Shown: positions 1 to 9,628 of the stretch, piece by piece
Layout of the letters: each line of letters opens with the position of its first letter
Position numbering within the stretch: the stretch's first letter is position 1
Notes under the pieces: generated by a model
What the model saw: the letters and a program-made list of their open reading frames with translations, nothing else
Told to the model about the DNA's origin: nothing
Database searches by the model: none
Program-made: the position numbers and the translations under genes
Assembly: GCF_014850955.1 (NCBI RefSeq)
Contig: NZ_JACXSS010000001.1
Location: 806,001-870,000 of the forward strand
Source of the DNA: Methylomonas albis
GTDB lineage: Bacteria > Pseudomonadota > Gammaproteobacteria > Methylococcales > Methylomonadaceae
Direction of reading: 5' to 3'
Length of the DNA: 64,000 bases

Positions 1-525
1 AGTAAATATAAATCTGAAGTTGTCCCTGCGATGCAGGAGCAGTTTGGTTATAAAACAATCATGCAAGTGCCAAAGCTCACCAAGATAACCCTTAATATGG
101 GCGTTGGTGGGGCTGTTGCGGACAAGAAGGTCTTGCAATCTGCTGTTTCTGATATGGAAAAAATATCGGGACAAAAAGCAGTTGTTACCTTGGCAAGAAA
201 ATCTATTGCCGGATTTAAAATTCGTGATGACATGCCGATTGGCTGTAAAGTTACCCTGCGTAGCGATAAAATGTACGAATTTCTAGATAGATTGATTACG
301 ATTTCAATACCTCGAATTCGGGATTTCAGAGGCATGAGCTCTAAAAGCTTTGATGGTCGTGGTAACTATTCAATGGGAATAAAAGAACAAATTATTTTCC
401 CTGAAATAGATTACGATAAAATTGATGCGCTCCGTGGTATGGATATTTGTATTACAACAACTGCTAAGACTGACGAAGAAGGCTTGGCGTTGTTGAAATT
501 ATTCAATTTTCCATTTAAAAACTAA
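1..525 (+). CDS. rplE: 50S ribosomal protein L5, 5' end cut by the window
   Basis: L5 binds 5S rRNA in the central protuberance of the large subunit. Frame 1 is open from the first base; the visible N-terminus reads [11 protein letters not shown], and the usual first few residues lie outside the window. The conserved core ([13 protein letters not shown], later [16 protein letters not shown]) is intact and about 174 codons are present, against about 179 for the family. It is followed 11 bases later by rpsN, the normal spc-operon order. The internal ATG at 31 is not the start, since the upstream residues are also L5-like. Confidence 0.97.
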   Translation, partial: SKYKSEVVPAMQEQFGYKTIMQVPKLTKITLNMGVGGAVADKKVLQSAVSDMEKISGQKAVVTLARKSIAGFKIRDDMPIGCKVTLRSDKMYEFLDRLITISIPRIRDFRGMSSKSFDGRGNYSMGIKEQIIFPEIDYDKIDALRGMDICITTTAKTDEEGLALLKLFNFPFKN

Positions 526-536
526 GGCGTATCGAC

Positions 537-842
537 ATGGCAAAAAAATCAATGATTGCGCGCGAAGTGAAGCGTGAAGGTCTGATTAAAAAATATCAGG
601 CAAAAAGAAACCAATTGAAGGAAGTAATTAGATCTCCAAATACCTCTTTTGAAGAAAAAGAGAATGCTCAAATTCAACTTCAAAAATTGCCCAGAGACTC
701 TAGTCAGTCCAGATTACGTAATAGATGTAAGCTGACTGGTCGTCCGCATGGATATTACAGAAAATTTGGTCTTAGCAGAAATAAGTTACGGGAGGCTACC
801 ATGCGTGGCGACGTTCCTGGTTTATCAAAGGCTAGCTGGTAG
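537..842 (+). CDS. rpsN: 30S ribosomal protein S14
   Basis: S14 is a small-subunit head protein. The 101-residue length and the absence of the paired CxxC zinc motifs identify the long, zinc-independent form usual in gammaproteobacteria. The C-terminal signature ([19 protein letters not shown], then [18 protein letters not shown]) is complete. The gene lies between rplE and rpsH, as in other spc operons. Translation starts at the ATG at 537. Confidence 0.98.
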   Translation: MAKKSMIAREVKREGLIKKYQAKRNQLKEVIRSPNTSFEEKENAQIQLQKLPRDSSQSRLRNRCKLTGRPHGYYRKFGLSRNKLREATMRGDVPGLSKASW

Positions 843-869
843 TTCTGTTTAAGTTTTGGAGAATAGAAA

Positions 870-1265
870 ATGAGTATGACAGATCCAATAGCAGATATGC
901 TAACCAGAATTAGAAATGGTCAATCTGCTGGAAAGAAAAGTGTAAAAATCCCTTCATCCAAGTTAAAGCTCGCTATCGCGAGGGTTTTGAAAGATGAGGG
1001 TTATATCGCCGATTTTAAAACTGAAGTGACTGGTTGCCATACAGAAATGACCGTAGAGTTGAAATACTACAACGGAGTTCCTGTTATCGAGAGCGTTAAG
1101 CGAGTTAGCCGTCCTGGTCTTAGAATTTATAAGTCTAAAGACGAGTTGCCCAAAGTGTTAGGTGGTTTAGGTATCGCTATAGTTTCAACCTCGAATGGTG
1201 TTATGACGGATCGCGCTGCTCGTGCTATTGGGCATGGCGGCGAAGTCATATGCACTGTCTGCTAA
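870..1265 (+). CDS. rpsH: 30S ribosomal protein S8
   Basis: S8 binds 16S rRNA and nucleates the central domain of the small subunit; in E. coli it also represses spc-operon translation. The 131-residue protein begins [18 protein letters not shown] and ends in the conserved [15 protein letters not shown] tail. A GGAG ribosome binding site (858-861) lies 8 bases before the ATG. The position between rpsN and rplF is standard. Confidence 0.98.
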   Translation: MSMTDPIADMLTRIRNGQSAGKKSVKIPSSKLKLAIARVLKDEGYIADFKTEVTGCHTEMTVELKYYNGVPVIESVKRVSRPGLRIYKSKDELPKVLGGLGIAIVSTSNGVMTDRAARAIGHGGEVICTVC

Positions 1266-1280
1266 TTTAAGAGGTATATC

Positions 1281-1814
1281 ATGTCTAGAGTAGCTAACGC
1301 GCCTATAACTTTGCCATCAGGAGTTGATGTGAAGGTTGACGGCAAGCAAATGATCGTTAACGGCAAATTGGGTCAACTCGTGTTTGATCTTTGTGATGCC
1401 GTTGATCTTGAAATTGAGTCTAATGTAATCAGGGTTAAATGGGATGATAGCGTAAAAGGCGCTAAGGCTCATGCTGGTACAGCCAGGGCTTCAATTAACA
1501 ATATGGTTAAAGGGGTTTCTGAGGGCTTCGTCAAAAAGATGTTGTTGGTTGGGGTTGGATATAGAGCTCAAGTTAAAGACAATCTTTTAACACTGTCCTT
1601 GGGGTACTCTAATCCTGTTGAATATTTAATCCCTGAAGGCGTAACTGTTGACGCTCCAACGCAAACAGAATTGCATGTGAAAAGTAATGATAAACAGAAA
1701 GTCGGCCAGGTCGCATCTGAGATCAGAGCTTTTCGTCCGCCCGAGCCGTACAAAGGTAAAGGTGTGAGAATAGCCGACGAATACGTGGCTAGAAAAGAAG
1801 CCAAAAAGAAATAG
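1281..1814 (+). CDS. rplF: 50S ribosomal protein L6
   Basis: L6 sits near the factor-binding site of the large subunit. The 177-residue product has the two tandem L6 folds: an N-terminal half beginning [17 protein letters not shown], and a C-terminal half with the signature [21 protein letters not shown]. Its length is that of the family. An AGAGG element lies just before the ATG. It belongs to the spc operon. Confidence 0.98.
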   Translation: MSRVANAPITLPSGVDVKVDGKQMIVNGKLGQLVFDLCDAVDLEIESNVIRVKWDDSVKGAKAHAGTARASINNMVKGVSEGFVKKMLLVGVGYRAQVKDNLLTLSLGYSNPVEYLIPEGVTVDAPTQTELHVKSNDKQKVGQVASEIRAFRPPEPYKGKGVRIADEYVARKEAKKK

Positions 1815-1822
1815 GTGAAGTG

Positions 1823-2176
1823 ATGGATAAGAAGTCTTCAAGATTAAAAAGAGCGTTAAGGCTGCGCTGCAAAATCAAAAAGTTAAATGTACACAGACTT
1901 ACTATACATAGAACTTCTCAGCACATTTATGCTCAGGTTCTTAGTGTCGACGGCAAGGTGACTCTCGCAGCTGCTTCGACGTTACAGGCTGACGTTAAAG
2001 GTGGGCTAAGTAATACAAGTAATATTAAGGCTGCTACCGAAGTGGGTCGTATTGTTGCTGAGCGAGCGATTGCGGCTGGTGTAACTCAAGTTGCATTTGA
2101 TCGCTCTGGTTTTAAATATCATGGCCGCGTAAAGGCGTTAGCAGACGCTGCGCGTGAAGCTGGCTTGAAGTTTTAG
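1823..2176 (+). CDS. rplR: 50S ribosomal protein L18
   Basis: L18 helps L5 attach 5S rRNA to the large subunit. The protein is 117 residues ([15 protein letters not shown]...), with the conserved C-terminus [21 protein letters not shown] chose the ATG at 1823 rather than the in-frame GTG at 1820, because the AGGTGA element at 1813-1818 is well spaced for 1823 and abuts 1820. Only 8 bases separate it from the rplF stop. Confidence 0.97.
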   Translation: MDKKSSRLKRALRLRCKIKKLNVHRLTIHRTSQHIYAQVLSVDGKVTLAAASTLQADVKGGLSNTSNIKAATEVGRIVAERAIAAGVTQVAFDRSGFKYHGRVKALADAAREAGLKF

Positions 2177-2185
2177 GGGAATAGA

Positions 2186-2692
2186 ATGGCAACAGCACCA
2201 TCTCAAGGTAGTACAGACGGATTGCAGGAAAAATTAGTTTCAGTAAGACGTGTTGCAAAGGTTGTTAAAGGCGGTAGGGTTTTTGGTTTTGCTGCGCTAA
2301 CGGTTGTCGGCGACGGTGACGGTCGTGTCGGTTATGGTGTATCCAAAGCTAGAGAAGTGCCCGTTGCAATTCAAAAATCGCTTGAACAGGCTAGAAAGAA
2401 TATGCGCAAAGTGTCATTGAAAGAAGGTACTTTGCAATATTCAATCATGTCGAGCACAGGCGCTGCTAAAGTTTACATGCAGCCCGCTTCGGAAGGTACG
2501 GGAATCATCGCCGGCGGTGCCATGCGTGCGGTGTTTGAAGTAGTCGGCGTACATAATGTGTTAGCTAAATGTATCGGAACAAATAACCCGATTAACGTTG
2601 TGCGCGCCACAATTAACGGTTTGACTGCAATGCATGATGCTAAGAAAATCGCAGCGAAGCGCGGTTTAACTGTTGAAAAACTAACAGGGTAA
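2186..2692 (+). CDS. rpsE: 30S ribosomal protein S5
   Basis: S5 contributes to decoding accuracy and the mRNA entry channel. The 168-residue protein has the N-terminal double-stranded-RNA-binding-like domain ([20 protein letters not shown]) and the C-terminal domain with [25 protein letters not shown] element precedes the ATG. Spc operon position between rplR and rpmD. Confidence 0.98.
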   Translation: MATAPSQGSTDGLQEKLVSVRRVAKVVKGGRVFGFAALTVVGDGDGRVGYGVSKAREVPVAIQKSLEQARKNMRKVSLKEGTLQYSIMSSTGAAKVYMQPASEGTGIIAGGAMRAVFEVVGVHNVLAKCIGTNNPINVVRATINGLTAMHDAKKIAAKRGLTVEKLTG

Positions 2693-2698
2693 AACGAT

Positions 2699-2884
2699 AT
2701 GAATGGCAAAAAATTAAGCGTAATGATGACTAAGAGTAAAAATGGTCGCTTAAAGAGTCATCAGCAATGTTTGAAAGGATTGGGTCTGAGCAGAATTAGG
2801 CAAGTTGTCGAAGTTATTGACACGCCTGAGAATCGCGGAATGATCAATAAAATCGCATATATGCTAAAAGTCGAGGAAGTTTAA
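2699..2884 (+). CDS. rpmD: 50S ribosomal protein L30
   Basis: A small large-subunit protein of 61 residues, with the L30 pattern SGRxxxHxxxLKGLGL-like core (here [20 protein letters not shown]) followed by [16 protein letters not shown]. The N-terminus is a few residues longer and less conserved than in E. coli. Its TAA stop shares one base with the ATG of rplO, which suggests translational coupling. Confidence 0.95.
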   Translation: MNGKKLSVMMTKSKNGRLKSHQQCLKGLGLSRIRQVVEVIDTPENRGMINKIAYMLKVEEV

Positions 2885-3318
2885 TGTATCTCAATACAAT
2901 ACAAGCGGCGTGTGGCGCAAGAAAAAAAGCGAAACGCGTTGGGCGTGGCATAGGATCTACAGATGGCAAAACTTGCGGTAGAGGGCATAAAGGACAAAAA
3001 GCTCGCTCTGGTGGATTCCATAAAGTTGGGTTTGAGGGCGGTCAGATGCCGTTGCAGCGTAGACTGCCGAAAGTTGGCTTTACCTCTAGGATTAAAAAAT
3101 TTACTGCCGAAGTTCGTTTAGCAGAAATTGATGCCCTGCAAGCCGATGTTGTCGATATTCAATTATTGATTAACGAAAACGTTATTCCCGCATTTTCGAA
3201 AAAAGTTAAAGTAATTAACACTGGGATTGTTTCTCGATCCCTTACTTTAAAAGGACTCGGTGTAACAGTTGGTGCGAAATTAACTATTGAAGCTGCTGGT
3301 GGCAAAGTCGAGGCTTAA
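2884..3318 (+). CDS. rplO: 50S ribosomal protein L15
   Basis: L15 is a 23S rRNA-binding protein acting late in large-subunit assembly. The 144-residue sequence has the glycine- and basic-rich N-terminal extension (KRVGRGIGSTDGKTCGRGHKGQ) and the C-terminal globular domain. The start overlaps the rpmD stop by one base, and its stop abuts the GTG of secY. Confidence 0.98.
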   Translation: MYLNTIQAACGARKKAKRVGRGIGSTDGKTCGRGHKGQKARSGGFHKVGFEGGQMPLQRRLPKVGFTSRIKKFTAEVRLAEIDALQADVVDIQLLINENVIPAFSKKVKVINTGIVSRSLTLKGLGVTVGAKLTIEAAGGKVEA

Positions 3319-4644
3319 GTGAGTGCGAAAGGGTTTGATGTTTCTGCCGGCACATTTCGGTTTGGTGAGCTTAAGTCTAGGCTACTTTTCGTTCTAGGTG
3401 CGTTTATCGTATACAGAATAGGTGCTCATATTCCTGTGCCGGGAATTGATCCTAAAGCGTTGTCAATAATGTTTGAACAGCAGTCCGGTTCCATCTTAAA
3501 CATGTTTAACATGTTTTCAGGTGGAGCGCTTATGCGTTTGAGTCTTTTTGCTTTAGGCATAATGCCTTACATCTCAGCATCTATCATCATGCAGCTTATG
3601 ACTATTGTCATTCCTGCTATGGAGCAATTGAAAAAGGAAGGGGAGTCTGGGCGCCGAAAAATTTCCCAGTATACTCGCTATGGCACTGTGGTCTTGGCGA
3701 TGTTTCAATCAATAGGTATATCGGTAGCGCTACAAAATCAAACCGCTGGCGGATTGGCGGTAGTTATACAGCCCGGTATGAGTTTTATACTCATTACCAC
3801 CATAACGCTAGTTACCGGGACCATATTCTTAATGTGGCTTGGTGAGCAGGTTACTGAGAGGGGTATAGGTAACGGTATTTCGTTAATTATTTTCGCTGGT
3901 ATCGTATCGGGATTGCCCTCAGCCATTGGCGGGACGTTAGAATTGGCTCGTACCGGAGAGATGAACGGAGCCTTTATTGTTGTTCTGTTCGCGCTGTCTA
4001 TAGTTGTTACAGGTATTGTTGTTTTTGTTGAAAGAGGACAAAGACGTATAACCATTAATTACCCGAAACGGCAGCAAGGCAATAAAGTTTATTCCGGGCA
4101 GAGTTCGTTTTTGCCGCTTAAGTTGAATATGGCTGGAGTGATACCACCTATTTTCGCTTCAAGCATCATACTCTTTCCTGCGACCATAGCTGGCTGGTTT
4201 GGTAACGTTGATGGTTTTTCCTGGCTCCAGGATATCTCTTCTGTCCTCTCTCCAGGCCAGCCTGTCTATGTTTTGTGTTACGCATTAGCGATAGTTTTCT
4301 TCTGTTTCTTTTATACGGCTTTGGTCTTCAATTCAAAAGAAACGGCTGAGAACTTAAAAAAATCTGGCGCGTATCTGCCTGGCATCAGGCCGGGTGCTCA
4401 TACGACTAGCTACATAGATAAGGTCATGACTAGGTTAACGTTGATCGGTGCGGTTTACATCACGCTAATCTGTTTGTTGCCTGAGTTTCTAATTGTTTAT
4501 TGGAACGTGCCGTTCTCGTTTGGTGGCACCTCTCTGTTGATTATTGTTGTTGTTGTCATGGACTTTATCTCGCAAATGCAGACACATTTGATGTCTCAAC
4601 AATACGAAGGCTTGATGAAAAAAGCCAATCTGAAAAAATCTTAA
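3319..4644 (+). CDS. secY: protein translocase subunit SecY
   Basis: SecY is the channel subunit of the SecYEG inner-membrane translocon, with ten transmembrane helices. The 441-residue product has family landmarks: IPVPGID near residue 40, the plug and TM2 region ([20 protein letters not shown]), the [16 protein letters not shown] stretch near residue 190, and the C5 loop [15 protein letters not shown] near residue 355. It begins with GTG directly after the rplO TAA, and no nearby in-frame ATG fits better. It is the penultimate gene of the spc operon. Confidence 0.98.
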   Translation: MSAKGFDVSAGTFRFGELKSRLLFVLGAFIVYRIGAHIPVPGIDPKALSIMFEQQSGSILNMFNMFSGGALMRLSLFALGIMPYISASIIMQLMTIVIPAMEQLKKEGESGRRKISQYTRYGTVVLAMFQSIGISVALQNQTAGGLAVVIQPGMSFILITTITLVTGTIFLMWLGEQVTERGIGNGISLIIFAGIVSGLPSAIGGTLELARTGEMNGAFIVVLFALSIVVTGIVVFVERGQRRITINYPKRQQGNKVYSGQSSFLPLKLNMAGVIPPIFASSIILFPATIAGWFGNVDGFSWLQDISSVLSPGQPVYVLCYALAIVFFCFFYTALVFNSKETAENLKKSGAYLPGIRPGAHTTSYIDKVMTRLTLIGAVYITLICLLPEFLIVYWNVPFSFGGTSLLIIVVVVMDFISQMQTHLMSQQYEGLMKKANLKKS

Positions 4645-4662
4645 CATTTCCAGGAGTTTGCC

Positions 4663-4776
4663 GTGAAAGTACGAGCTTCAATTAAAACCATATGCAAAAG
4701 TTGTAAAGTAATTAAAAGAAACGGTGTCGTCCGAGTTATCTGCAAAGATGGCAGGCATAAACAGCGTCAAGGCTAA
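4663..4776 (+). CDS. rpmJ: 50S ribosomal protein L36
   Basis: A 37-residue protein starting with GTG ([20 protein letters not shown]...). It carries the L36 zinc ribbon ligands C11, C14, C27 and H32 and ends in HKQRQG. AGGAG at 4652-4656 lies 6 bases before the GTG. It follows secY, the usual place, and is the zinc-binding (C+) form. It closes the spc operon; the next promoter begins 8 bases after its stop. Confidence 0.97.
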   Translation: MKVRASIKTICKSCKVIKRNGVVRVICKDGRHKQRQG

Positions 4777-4783
4777 CTTGTTT

Positions 4784-4812
4784 TTGTGATTTTTTTTGCG
4801 GAGTGATATAAT
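4784..4812 (+). promoter_or_regulatory. sigma-70 promoter of the alpha operon
   Basis: TTGTGA at 4784-4789, a 17-base spacer, then a perfect TATAAT at 4807-4812 preceded by TG at 4804-4805 (extended -10). It lies in the only sizeable gap between rpmJ and rpsM, where an alpha-operon promoter is also known in E. coli. Read directly from the sequence; activity is inferred. Confidence 0.75.
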
Positions 4813-4852
4813 GCTCCGTTTAACCTTATAGTACTGTTTTTGGAGTATTTGA

Positions 4853-5209
4853 ATGGCTCGTATTGCCGGTATAAACGTGGCGGACCATAAGCATGCGGAG
4901 ATAGCGTTGACTGCTATCTATGGAGTTGGCAGGCAAACTGCTAGAAATATCTGCGGTGAAGTTGGGGTTCAGCCAACCGTCAAGATTCGGGACCTTTCTG
5001 AGGAGCAAGTCGAAGCAATACGTAAGGTTATTTCTGCGATGACTGTTGAAGGCGATCTTCGCAGAGAGGTTTCAATGAATATTAAAAGATTAATGGATCT
5101 TGGTTGTTATCGTGGTATCAGGCACCGTCGTGGTTTGCCATTGAGAGGACAAAGAACCAGAACCAACGCACGGACTCGTAAAGGTCCGCGTAAGTCAGTT
5201 ACTAAATAA
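4853..5209 (+). CDS. rpsM: 30S ribosomal protein S13
   Basis: S13 lies in the small-subunit head and contacts the large subunit and P-site tRNA. The 118-residue protein begins [20 protein letters not shown], has the helix-two-turn-helix core ([15 protein letters not shown]), and ends in the basic tail [16 protein letters not shown]. First gene of the alpha operon, with its own promoter just upstream and a TTGGAG ribosome binding site. Confidence 0.98.
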   Translation: MARIAGINVADHKHAEIALTAIYGVGRQTARNICGEVGVQPTVKIRDLSEEQVEAIRKVISAMTVEGDLRREVSMNIKRLMDLGCYRGIRHRRGLPLRGQRTRTNARTRKGPRKSVTK

Positions 5210-5232
5210 AAACATCTAGATAGGCATTTTTG

Positions 5233-5619
5233 ATGGCAACCCAGAATAGAGTTAAAAAGCGTATTAAGAGAGAGGTCGCGGACGGTATAGTTCACGTGCA
5301 TGCTTCCTTTAATAATACAATCGTTACTATTACAGACAGAAAAGGTAACGCGTTATCTTGGGCAACCTCTGGCGGATCCGGTTTTCGAGGTTCGCGCAAA
5401 AGTACACCTTTCGCTGCTCAGGTAGCTGCCGAGAAAGCTGGGTCTGTAGCCCAGGAATACGGCATGAAGAATCTTGATGTTATGATCAAAGGCCCTGGGC
5501 CTGGTAGGGAATCTGCTGTTCGTTCCTTGAACAGTATGGGATTCAAAATTTCAAATATCGTGGACGTGACTCCTATACCTCATAATGGTTGCCGCCCACC
5601 CAAAAAACGTCGTGTTTAG
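5233..5619 (+). CDS. rpsK: 30S ribosomal protein S11
   Basis: S11 forms part of the small-subunit platform at the Shine-Dalgarno helix. The product is 128 residues from the ATG at 5233, with [20 protein letters not shown] and the C-terminus [15 protein letters not shown]. An in-frame TTG at 5230 is possible but the ATG is favoured. Alpha operon, between rpsM and rpsD. Confidence 0.97.
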   Translation: MATQNRVKKRIKREVADGIVHVHASFNNTIVTITDRKGNALSWATSGGSGFRGSRKSTPFAAQVAAEKAGSVAQEYGMKNLDVMIKGPGPGRESAVRSLNSMGFKISNIVDVTPIPHNGCRPPKKRRV

Positions 5620-5637
5620 GATAGTGGAGTAAATTTA

Positions 5638-6258
5638 ATGGCAAGATATCTTGGTCCTGCTTGCAAGCTGAGTCGTAGGGAAGGTACTGATTTATTTTTG
5701 AAAAGCAGAGGGAAGTCTCTGGAAAGCAAATGTAAATTGGAACAAAGACCTGGTCAACATGGCGCTAAGCGTACAAGGAATTCTGATTATGCTATGCAGC
5801 TCCGCGCTAAACAGCGCTTGCGTCGCATATACGGAGTGTTGGAAAAGCAATTCCGGAACTATTACAAAGCCGCCGACTTACAAAAGGGCGCGACTGGTCA
5901 AAATCTTCTAGATTTCTTGGAGTCGCGGTTAGATAACGTTGTTTATCGTATGGGTTACGCGGCGACTCGCGCGGAAGCTAGGCAATTAGTGTCTCATAAA
6001 GCTATTTTGGTGAACGATAGGTTAATTAATATTCCGTCTTTCCAAGTTGCTGCAGGCGATACAATCAAGATCAGGGAAAAGGCTAAAAGTCAACAACGGA
6101 TCAAGGATTCACTGGTTGTGACAGAACAATACGGTTTTCCAGTTTGGGTTGAAGTAAATTCGAAAGAGATGAGTGGAACATTCAAGTCGGTGCCTGATCG
6201 TGTAGATTTGGGTTCTGACATCAATGAACAGCTGGTTGTTGAGCTTTATTCTAAGTAA
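5638..6258 (+). CDS. rpsD: 30S ribosomal protein S4
   Basis: S4 is a primary 16S-rRNA-binding assembly protein and, in E. coli, the translational repressor of the alpha operon. The 206-residue product starts [19 protein letters not shown]. Its S4 RNA-binding fold lies around residues 95-155 ([21 protein letters not shown]...), and it ends VVELYSK. Start and length match the family. Confidence 0.98.
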   Translation: MARYLGPACKLSRREGTDLFLKSRGKSLESKCKLEQRPGQHGAKRTRNSDYAMQLRAKQRLRRIYGVLEKQFRNYYKAADLQKGATGQNLLDFLESRLDNVVYRMGYAATRAEARQLVSHKAILVNDRLINIPSFQVAAGDTIKIREKAKSQQRIKDSLVVTEQYGFPVWVEVNSKEMSGTFKSVPDRVDLGSDINEQLVVELYSK

Positions 6259-6281
6259 TAAATAAGTCCAGGATTTAAATT

Positions 6282-7292
6282 ATGCAGAGTTCTATTGTTG
6301 GCCTACTGAAGCCTAGACTTGTCGAGGTGATAAACGAATCGGCCAACCACTCGAGAATCGTTATCGAACCTCTGGAACGTGGCTTCGGTCATTCTTTAGG
6401 TAATGCTTTGAGGAGGGTTATGCTTTCCTCAATTCCGGGTTGCGCAGTTACAGAAATCTCTATCGAAAGCGTATTGCACGAATACACCACTATAGAGGGC
6501 GTTCAGGAAGATGTCATTGACATAATATTGAATCTTAAAAAGTTGGCTGTTGTTGTTCATTCTAAAGATGAAGTAACCCTGACCCTGTCGAAAAATGGGG
6601 TAGGTGTAGTTACTGCTCGAGATATCGATTTGCCTCATAACGTCGAGTTAATCAACCCAGATTTGATCATTGCTAACATCAATAATCAGGATTGCTCGCT
6701 AAACATCAAGATTAAAGTTGAAAGAGGCAGAGGATACGTTCCTTCCAGTCTTAGGAAAGAGATGTACGACGATGCGCCTGTTGGTGTGCTCATGGTCGAT
6801 GCCGCTTTCAGTCCTATAGTGAAAGTCGCTTATCATGTAGAAAGTACTCGTGTAGAACAACGTACAAACCTGGATAGACTTGTTATTGAATTAGAGACAA
6901 ATGGCACAGTTGACCCTGAACAAGCGATTAAATTAGCTGCGTCTATTTTACATGATCAGCTATCTGTTTTTGTCGATTTCGAAAAGGTAAACGAACAAAT
7001 ACAGGAAGAAGTTGCTGTCGAAGAGGAGTCGTTCGATCCTGTATTGTTGCGTCCTGTAGATGATTTGGAGTTAACAGTACGTTCTGCTAACTGCCTGAAA
7101 GCGGAAAATATTTTCTATATTGGGGATTTGATTCAACGCACTGAAGTAGAGCTGTTGAGAACACCGAATCTTGGTAAGAAGTCATTAACAGAAATTAAAG
7201 ATATTCTTGCAATTAAAGGTCTGTCATTGGGTATGCGGTTGGAAAACTGGCCACCTGAAAATCTGGCTGATCAATCGCAAGCTGGAATTTGA
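6282..7292 (+). CDS. rpoA: RNA polymerase alpha subunit
   Basis: The alpha subunit dimerises to start RNA polymerase assembly and contacts UP elements and activators. The 336-residue protein has the N-terminal domain ([19 protein letters not shown] near residue 35) and the C-terminal DNA-binding domain near residues 250-320 ([17 protein letters not shown], then [13 protein letters not shown]). It has the usual position between rpsD and rplQ. Confidence 0.98.
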   Translation: MQSSIVGLLKPRLVEVINESANHSRIVIEPLERGFGHSLGNALRRVMLSSIPGCAVTEISIESVLHEYTTIEGVQEDVIDIILNLKKLAVVVHSKDEVTLTLSKNGVGVVTARDIDLPHNVELINPDLIIANINNQDCSLNIKIKVERGRGYVPSSLRKEMYDDAPVGVLMVDAAFSPIVKVAYHVESTRVEQRTNLDRLVIELETNGTVDPEQAIKLAASILHDQLSVFVDFEKVNEQIQEEVAVEEESFDPVLLRPVDDLELTVRSANCLKAENIFYIGDLIQRTEVELLRTPNLGKKSLTEIKDILAIKGLSLGMRLENWPPENLADQSQAGI

Positions 7293-7310
7293 ATATAAGG
7301 CATTTTAAAT

Positions 7311-7691
7311 ATGAGACACCGTAAATCTGGAAGACAGTTAAATAAGAATAGCAGCCACCGAAAAGCGCTATTTAGTAACATGGCGTGCTCGCTATTTAGA
7401 CATGAGTTAATCAAAACTACTTTGCCAAAAGCAAAGGAATTGCGTGTAATTGCGGAGCCTTTGATTACCCTGTCTAAAATTGATTCGGTTGCAAAACGTC
7501 GTCAGGCCTTTTCTAAGTTGCGTGATAGAGATGTTGTAACTAAATTATTTAACGAACTTGGTCCAAGATACCAATCCAGAAGCGGTGGGTACTTGAGGAT
7601 TATTAAGTGTGGATTCAGGTCCGGTGATGACGCGCCTATGGCATATGTCGAGCTGGTTGATAGGCCGGAACCAGCAGAATCGGAAGAATAA
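7311..7691 (+). CDS. rplQ: 50S ribosomal protein L17
   Basis: L17 is a 23S-rRNA-binding protein near the exit tunnel. The 126-residue sequence begins [20 protein letters not shown] and ends with the [10 protein letters not shown] region. It is the last gene of the alpha operon and is followed 33 bases later by a strong terminator. Confidence 0.98.
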   Translation: MRHRKSGRQLNKNSSHRKALFSNMACSLFRHELIKTTLPKAKELRVIAEPLITLSKIDSVAKRRQAFSKLRDRDVVTKLFNELGPRYQSRSGGYLRIIKCGFRSGDDAPMAYVELVDRPEPAESEE

Positions 7692-7724
7692 GCTTCATTA
7701 GATATTAAATCTATCATTGATACG

Positions 7725-7767
7725 CGGCAGAGTTTAGTTAATCGACTACTCTGCCGTTTTCTTTTTC
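7725..7767 (+). terminator. rho-independent terminator after rplQ
   Basis: A perfect 9-bp stem, CGGCAGAGT (7725-7733) with ACTCTGCCG (7748-7756), encloses a 14-base loop and is followed by TTTTCTTTTT. This closes the alpha operon. Confidence 0.88.
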
Positions 7768-8309
7768 CCCTCTTGGCTTGTAGTTACCTACTTAATTTTT
7801 GCTACGGTAATTCACTCACTGGCGCTAATAAAACTCTATTGGTATGGTTCTGCTTGTAAGGTATTGACTGTATGTCGGAGCCTTATGAATTATAATTGAC
7901 CGGGCTCTATTGAAAATATCAATATACAATAGCTTTCCAGTTTTTGTTGGAAAGACGTTGAGGCGTGCGCAGGACTTGTAGATGGCTGTCGACGGTATAC
8001 TATCCCAGGGGCGAGAATATCCGGTTGAGCATGTTTTAGACTGTTTTTTCGGGGTTAATCCATTAAAAAACAGATGTGTAATGTTTGGATGGGTTAAGAA
8101 AAAACCAGCAAAATCATTTGCGATAACGGCCTTTTTGTCTCTGTCAGTATCCAGGCTACTATTGTTTCGATGGCAAGATTTAACTACATTCCAAAGAGCT
8201 ATGCCGGCATGTTTAATGCTAATATTTTTGCATCCGGTAACGCCTCCGCCGGGAAGCTTGATATTTCCCAGTCAATACGACCGGGTTGCGCATGGAATGG
8301 CGCGAGTTG
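7768..8309. other. 542-base stretch without a convincing gene
   Basis: I see no recognisable gene between the rplQ terminator and the GAPDH-like gene. A TATAAT hexamer lies at 7891-7896, with TTGACT at 7864-7869 spaced too far for a normal promoter (21 bases). Two inverted repeats are present: CTTTCCA/TGGAAAG (7933-7939 and 7948-7954) and CTGTTTTTT/AAAAAACAG (8041-8049 and 8065-8073). An open frame of 115 codons (7982-8329) and an overlapping one of 47 codons (8170-8313, ending GCAWNGASC) exist, but neither has a recognised relative or a clear ribosome binding site. The stretch could be a decayed gene or a small RNA locus. Confidence 0.4.
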
Positions 8310-9356
8310 CTAACGCGTTGTTTGTATAACGCCTAATACATCCAGTACGCGGCAGCAATAGGCGTGCTCATTGTCATGCATCAAAGATAAACCAAGTTGG
8401 CGTCCTTGGCTGACAGAGAGATGATGCATTAAAAGGATTGAAGAATATTCGGTTTCCATATAATCGATGCTGGCTTTCTGGTGTCCCCATGCGCCATAGT
8501 CACAATGAATGATGCCGGCTAATTGATTGTTGGCGTAATCTTTAAACAGTTCTATGCATTCTTCCAAAGAAGTTTTTCGGGAAAGAGTGGCAGTCAAATC
8601 AATAACGGAGACAATTGCGGTTGGCACTCTGTAAGACATTGCTTCCAATTTGCCCTGTAGTCTCGGTAGAACCAATGTTGTGGATTTGCCGACATTCGTG
8701 CTGGTTGGGATAATTGAAGACGCACACCCCCTGCCAAGTTGGGATGATGCGTGGTAGCCATCTAAAACGCGTTGATCCGAAAGTTGCGGATGGATAGTGA
8801 TGGCTCGGGCGTAATCGATACCAATATGTTTATCAAGCACATGACAGACAGGTGCCAGTGCATTGCCCGTGCATGTGCTGGCCGAGATTACATCGTGGTG
8901 TGCCGGGTCGTACGCCGAGTGATTGACACCGAATACCACGCTAATATCGCATCCACTTACATTCCAAGTGCAGAGCACTTTTTTCGCGACATCCTGATTT
9001 ATCAAGCTACGAAAGTCGCTGATGCTGGCGGTGCCGGTGGCGTCAAATAAGACATCAAGATTACATTGGCGCAGTGCGGCAAAGCTGTCATCATCGGGAG
9101 TACTTCGCCGCCGGTCGACCCTTTGATAGCGAACCCTTTTGCCGTCTATGATCAGATCATCACCGTCGCAATCCACATTAAACGGAGGGCGGCCATAGGT
9201 GCTATCGTTGGCCAATAGATAAGCAACGTGGTCTATAGTCATGACGTCGCATACCACGCGTATGTCAAATCTGCCGCCTTTGGTTTGCGCAAAATTCCCC
9301 CTTAACACGCCTCGGCCGATTCTGCCTAAGCCGACGATCCCGATGTTAAGGCTCAT
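8310..9356 (-). CDS. GAPDH / erythrose-4-phosphate dehydrogenase family protein
   Basis: A 348-residue NAD(P)-dependent aldehyde dehydrogenase of the phosphorylating GAPDH fold. It has the N-terminal Rossmann signature GIVGLGRIGRGVLRG, a catalytic cysteine in STCTGNALAP (classical enzymes have SCTTNCLAP), and a catalytic histidine in TIHPQLSDQRVLDGYH. That last segment, with SIIPTSTNVGK, resembles erythrose-4-phosphate dehydrogenase at least as much as glycolytic GapA. AAGGAG precedes the ATG by 8 bases. It stands alone on the minus strand, so neither a glycolytic nor a pyridoxal-phosphate role can be assigned from context. The active-site motif is clearly divergent. Confidence 0.8.
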   Translation of the reverse strand: MSLNIGIVGLGRIGRGVLRGNFAQTKGGRFDIRVVCDVMTIDHVAYLLANDSTYGRPPFNVDCDGDDLIIDGKRVRYQRVDRRRSTPDDDSFAALRQCNLDVLFDATGTASISDFRSLINQDVAKKVLCTWNVSGCDISVVFGVNHSAYDPAHHDVISASTCTGNALAPVCHVLDKHIGIDYARAITIHPQLSDQRVLDGYHASSQLGRGCASSIIPTSTNVGKSTTLVLPRLQGKLEAMSYRVPTAIVSVIDLTATLSRKTSLEECIELFKDYANNQLAGIIHCDYGAWGHQKASIDYMETEYSSILLMHHLSVSQGRQLGLSLMHDNEHAYCCRVLDVLGVIQTTR

Positions 9357-9628
9357 TGCCGTATATCTCCTTCAGGCTTTGTTTGGGTTTGTAATGATTA
9401 TTGCTTATTGGGATTTGGGAAATACGCTGAAGTTGAATTGTCGTCATGGCGCTCATTTTTGTTTTTCTTCTCAAGAGAGGGTCAAGCAATACTTGAAAAA
9501 CTAGAGCAACTAACTGTGCAAGTCAAGGTAAAACGAAATATTAGCGGAATAAGGGCGTTTCCATCTTGACGCTGGGAATAGTAAAACTAAAGCAACCTGC
9601 TTAGCAGAATGGGTTTGCGTTGACCTAT

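Noticed and set aside
8170-8313. 47-codon frame ending GCAWNGASC, considered as a methanobactin-like or cysteine-containing peptide
   Set aside because: The cysteine spacing does not match methanobactin cores and no mbnB/mbnC genes are nearby.
7982-8329. Open frame of 115 codons after the rplQ terminator
   Set aside because: No recognisable family, no ribosome binding site, and it runs into the end of the convergent GAPDH-like gene.
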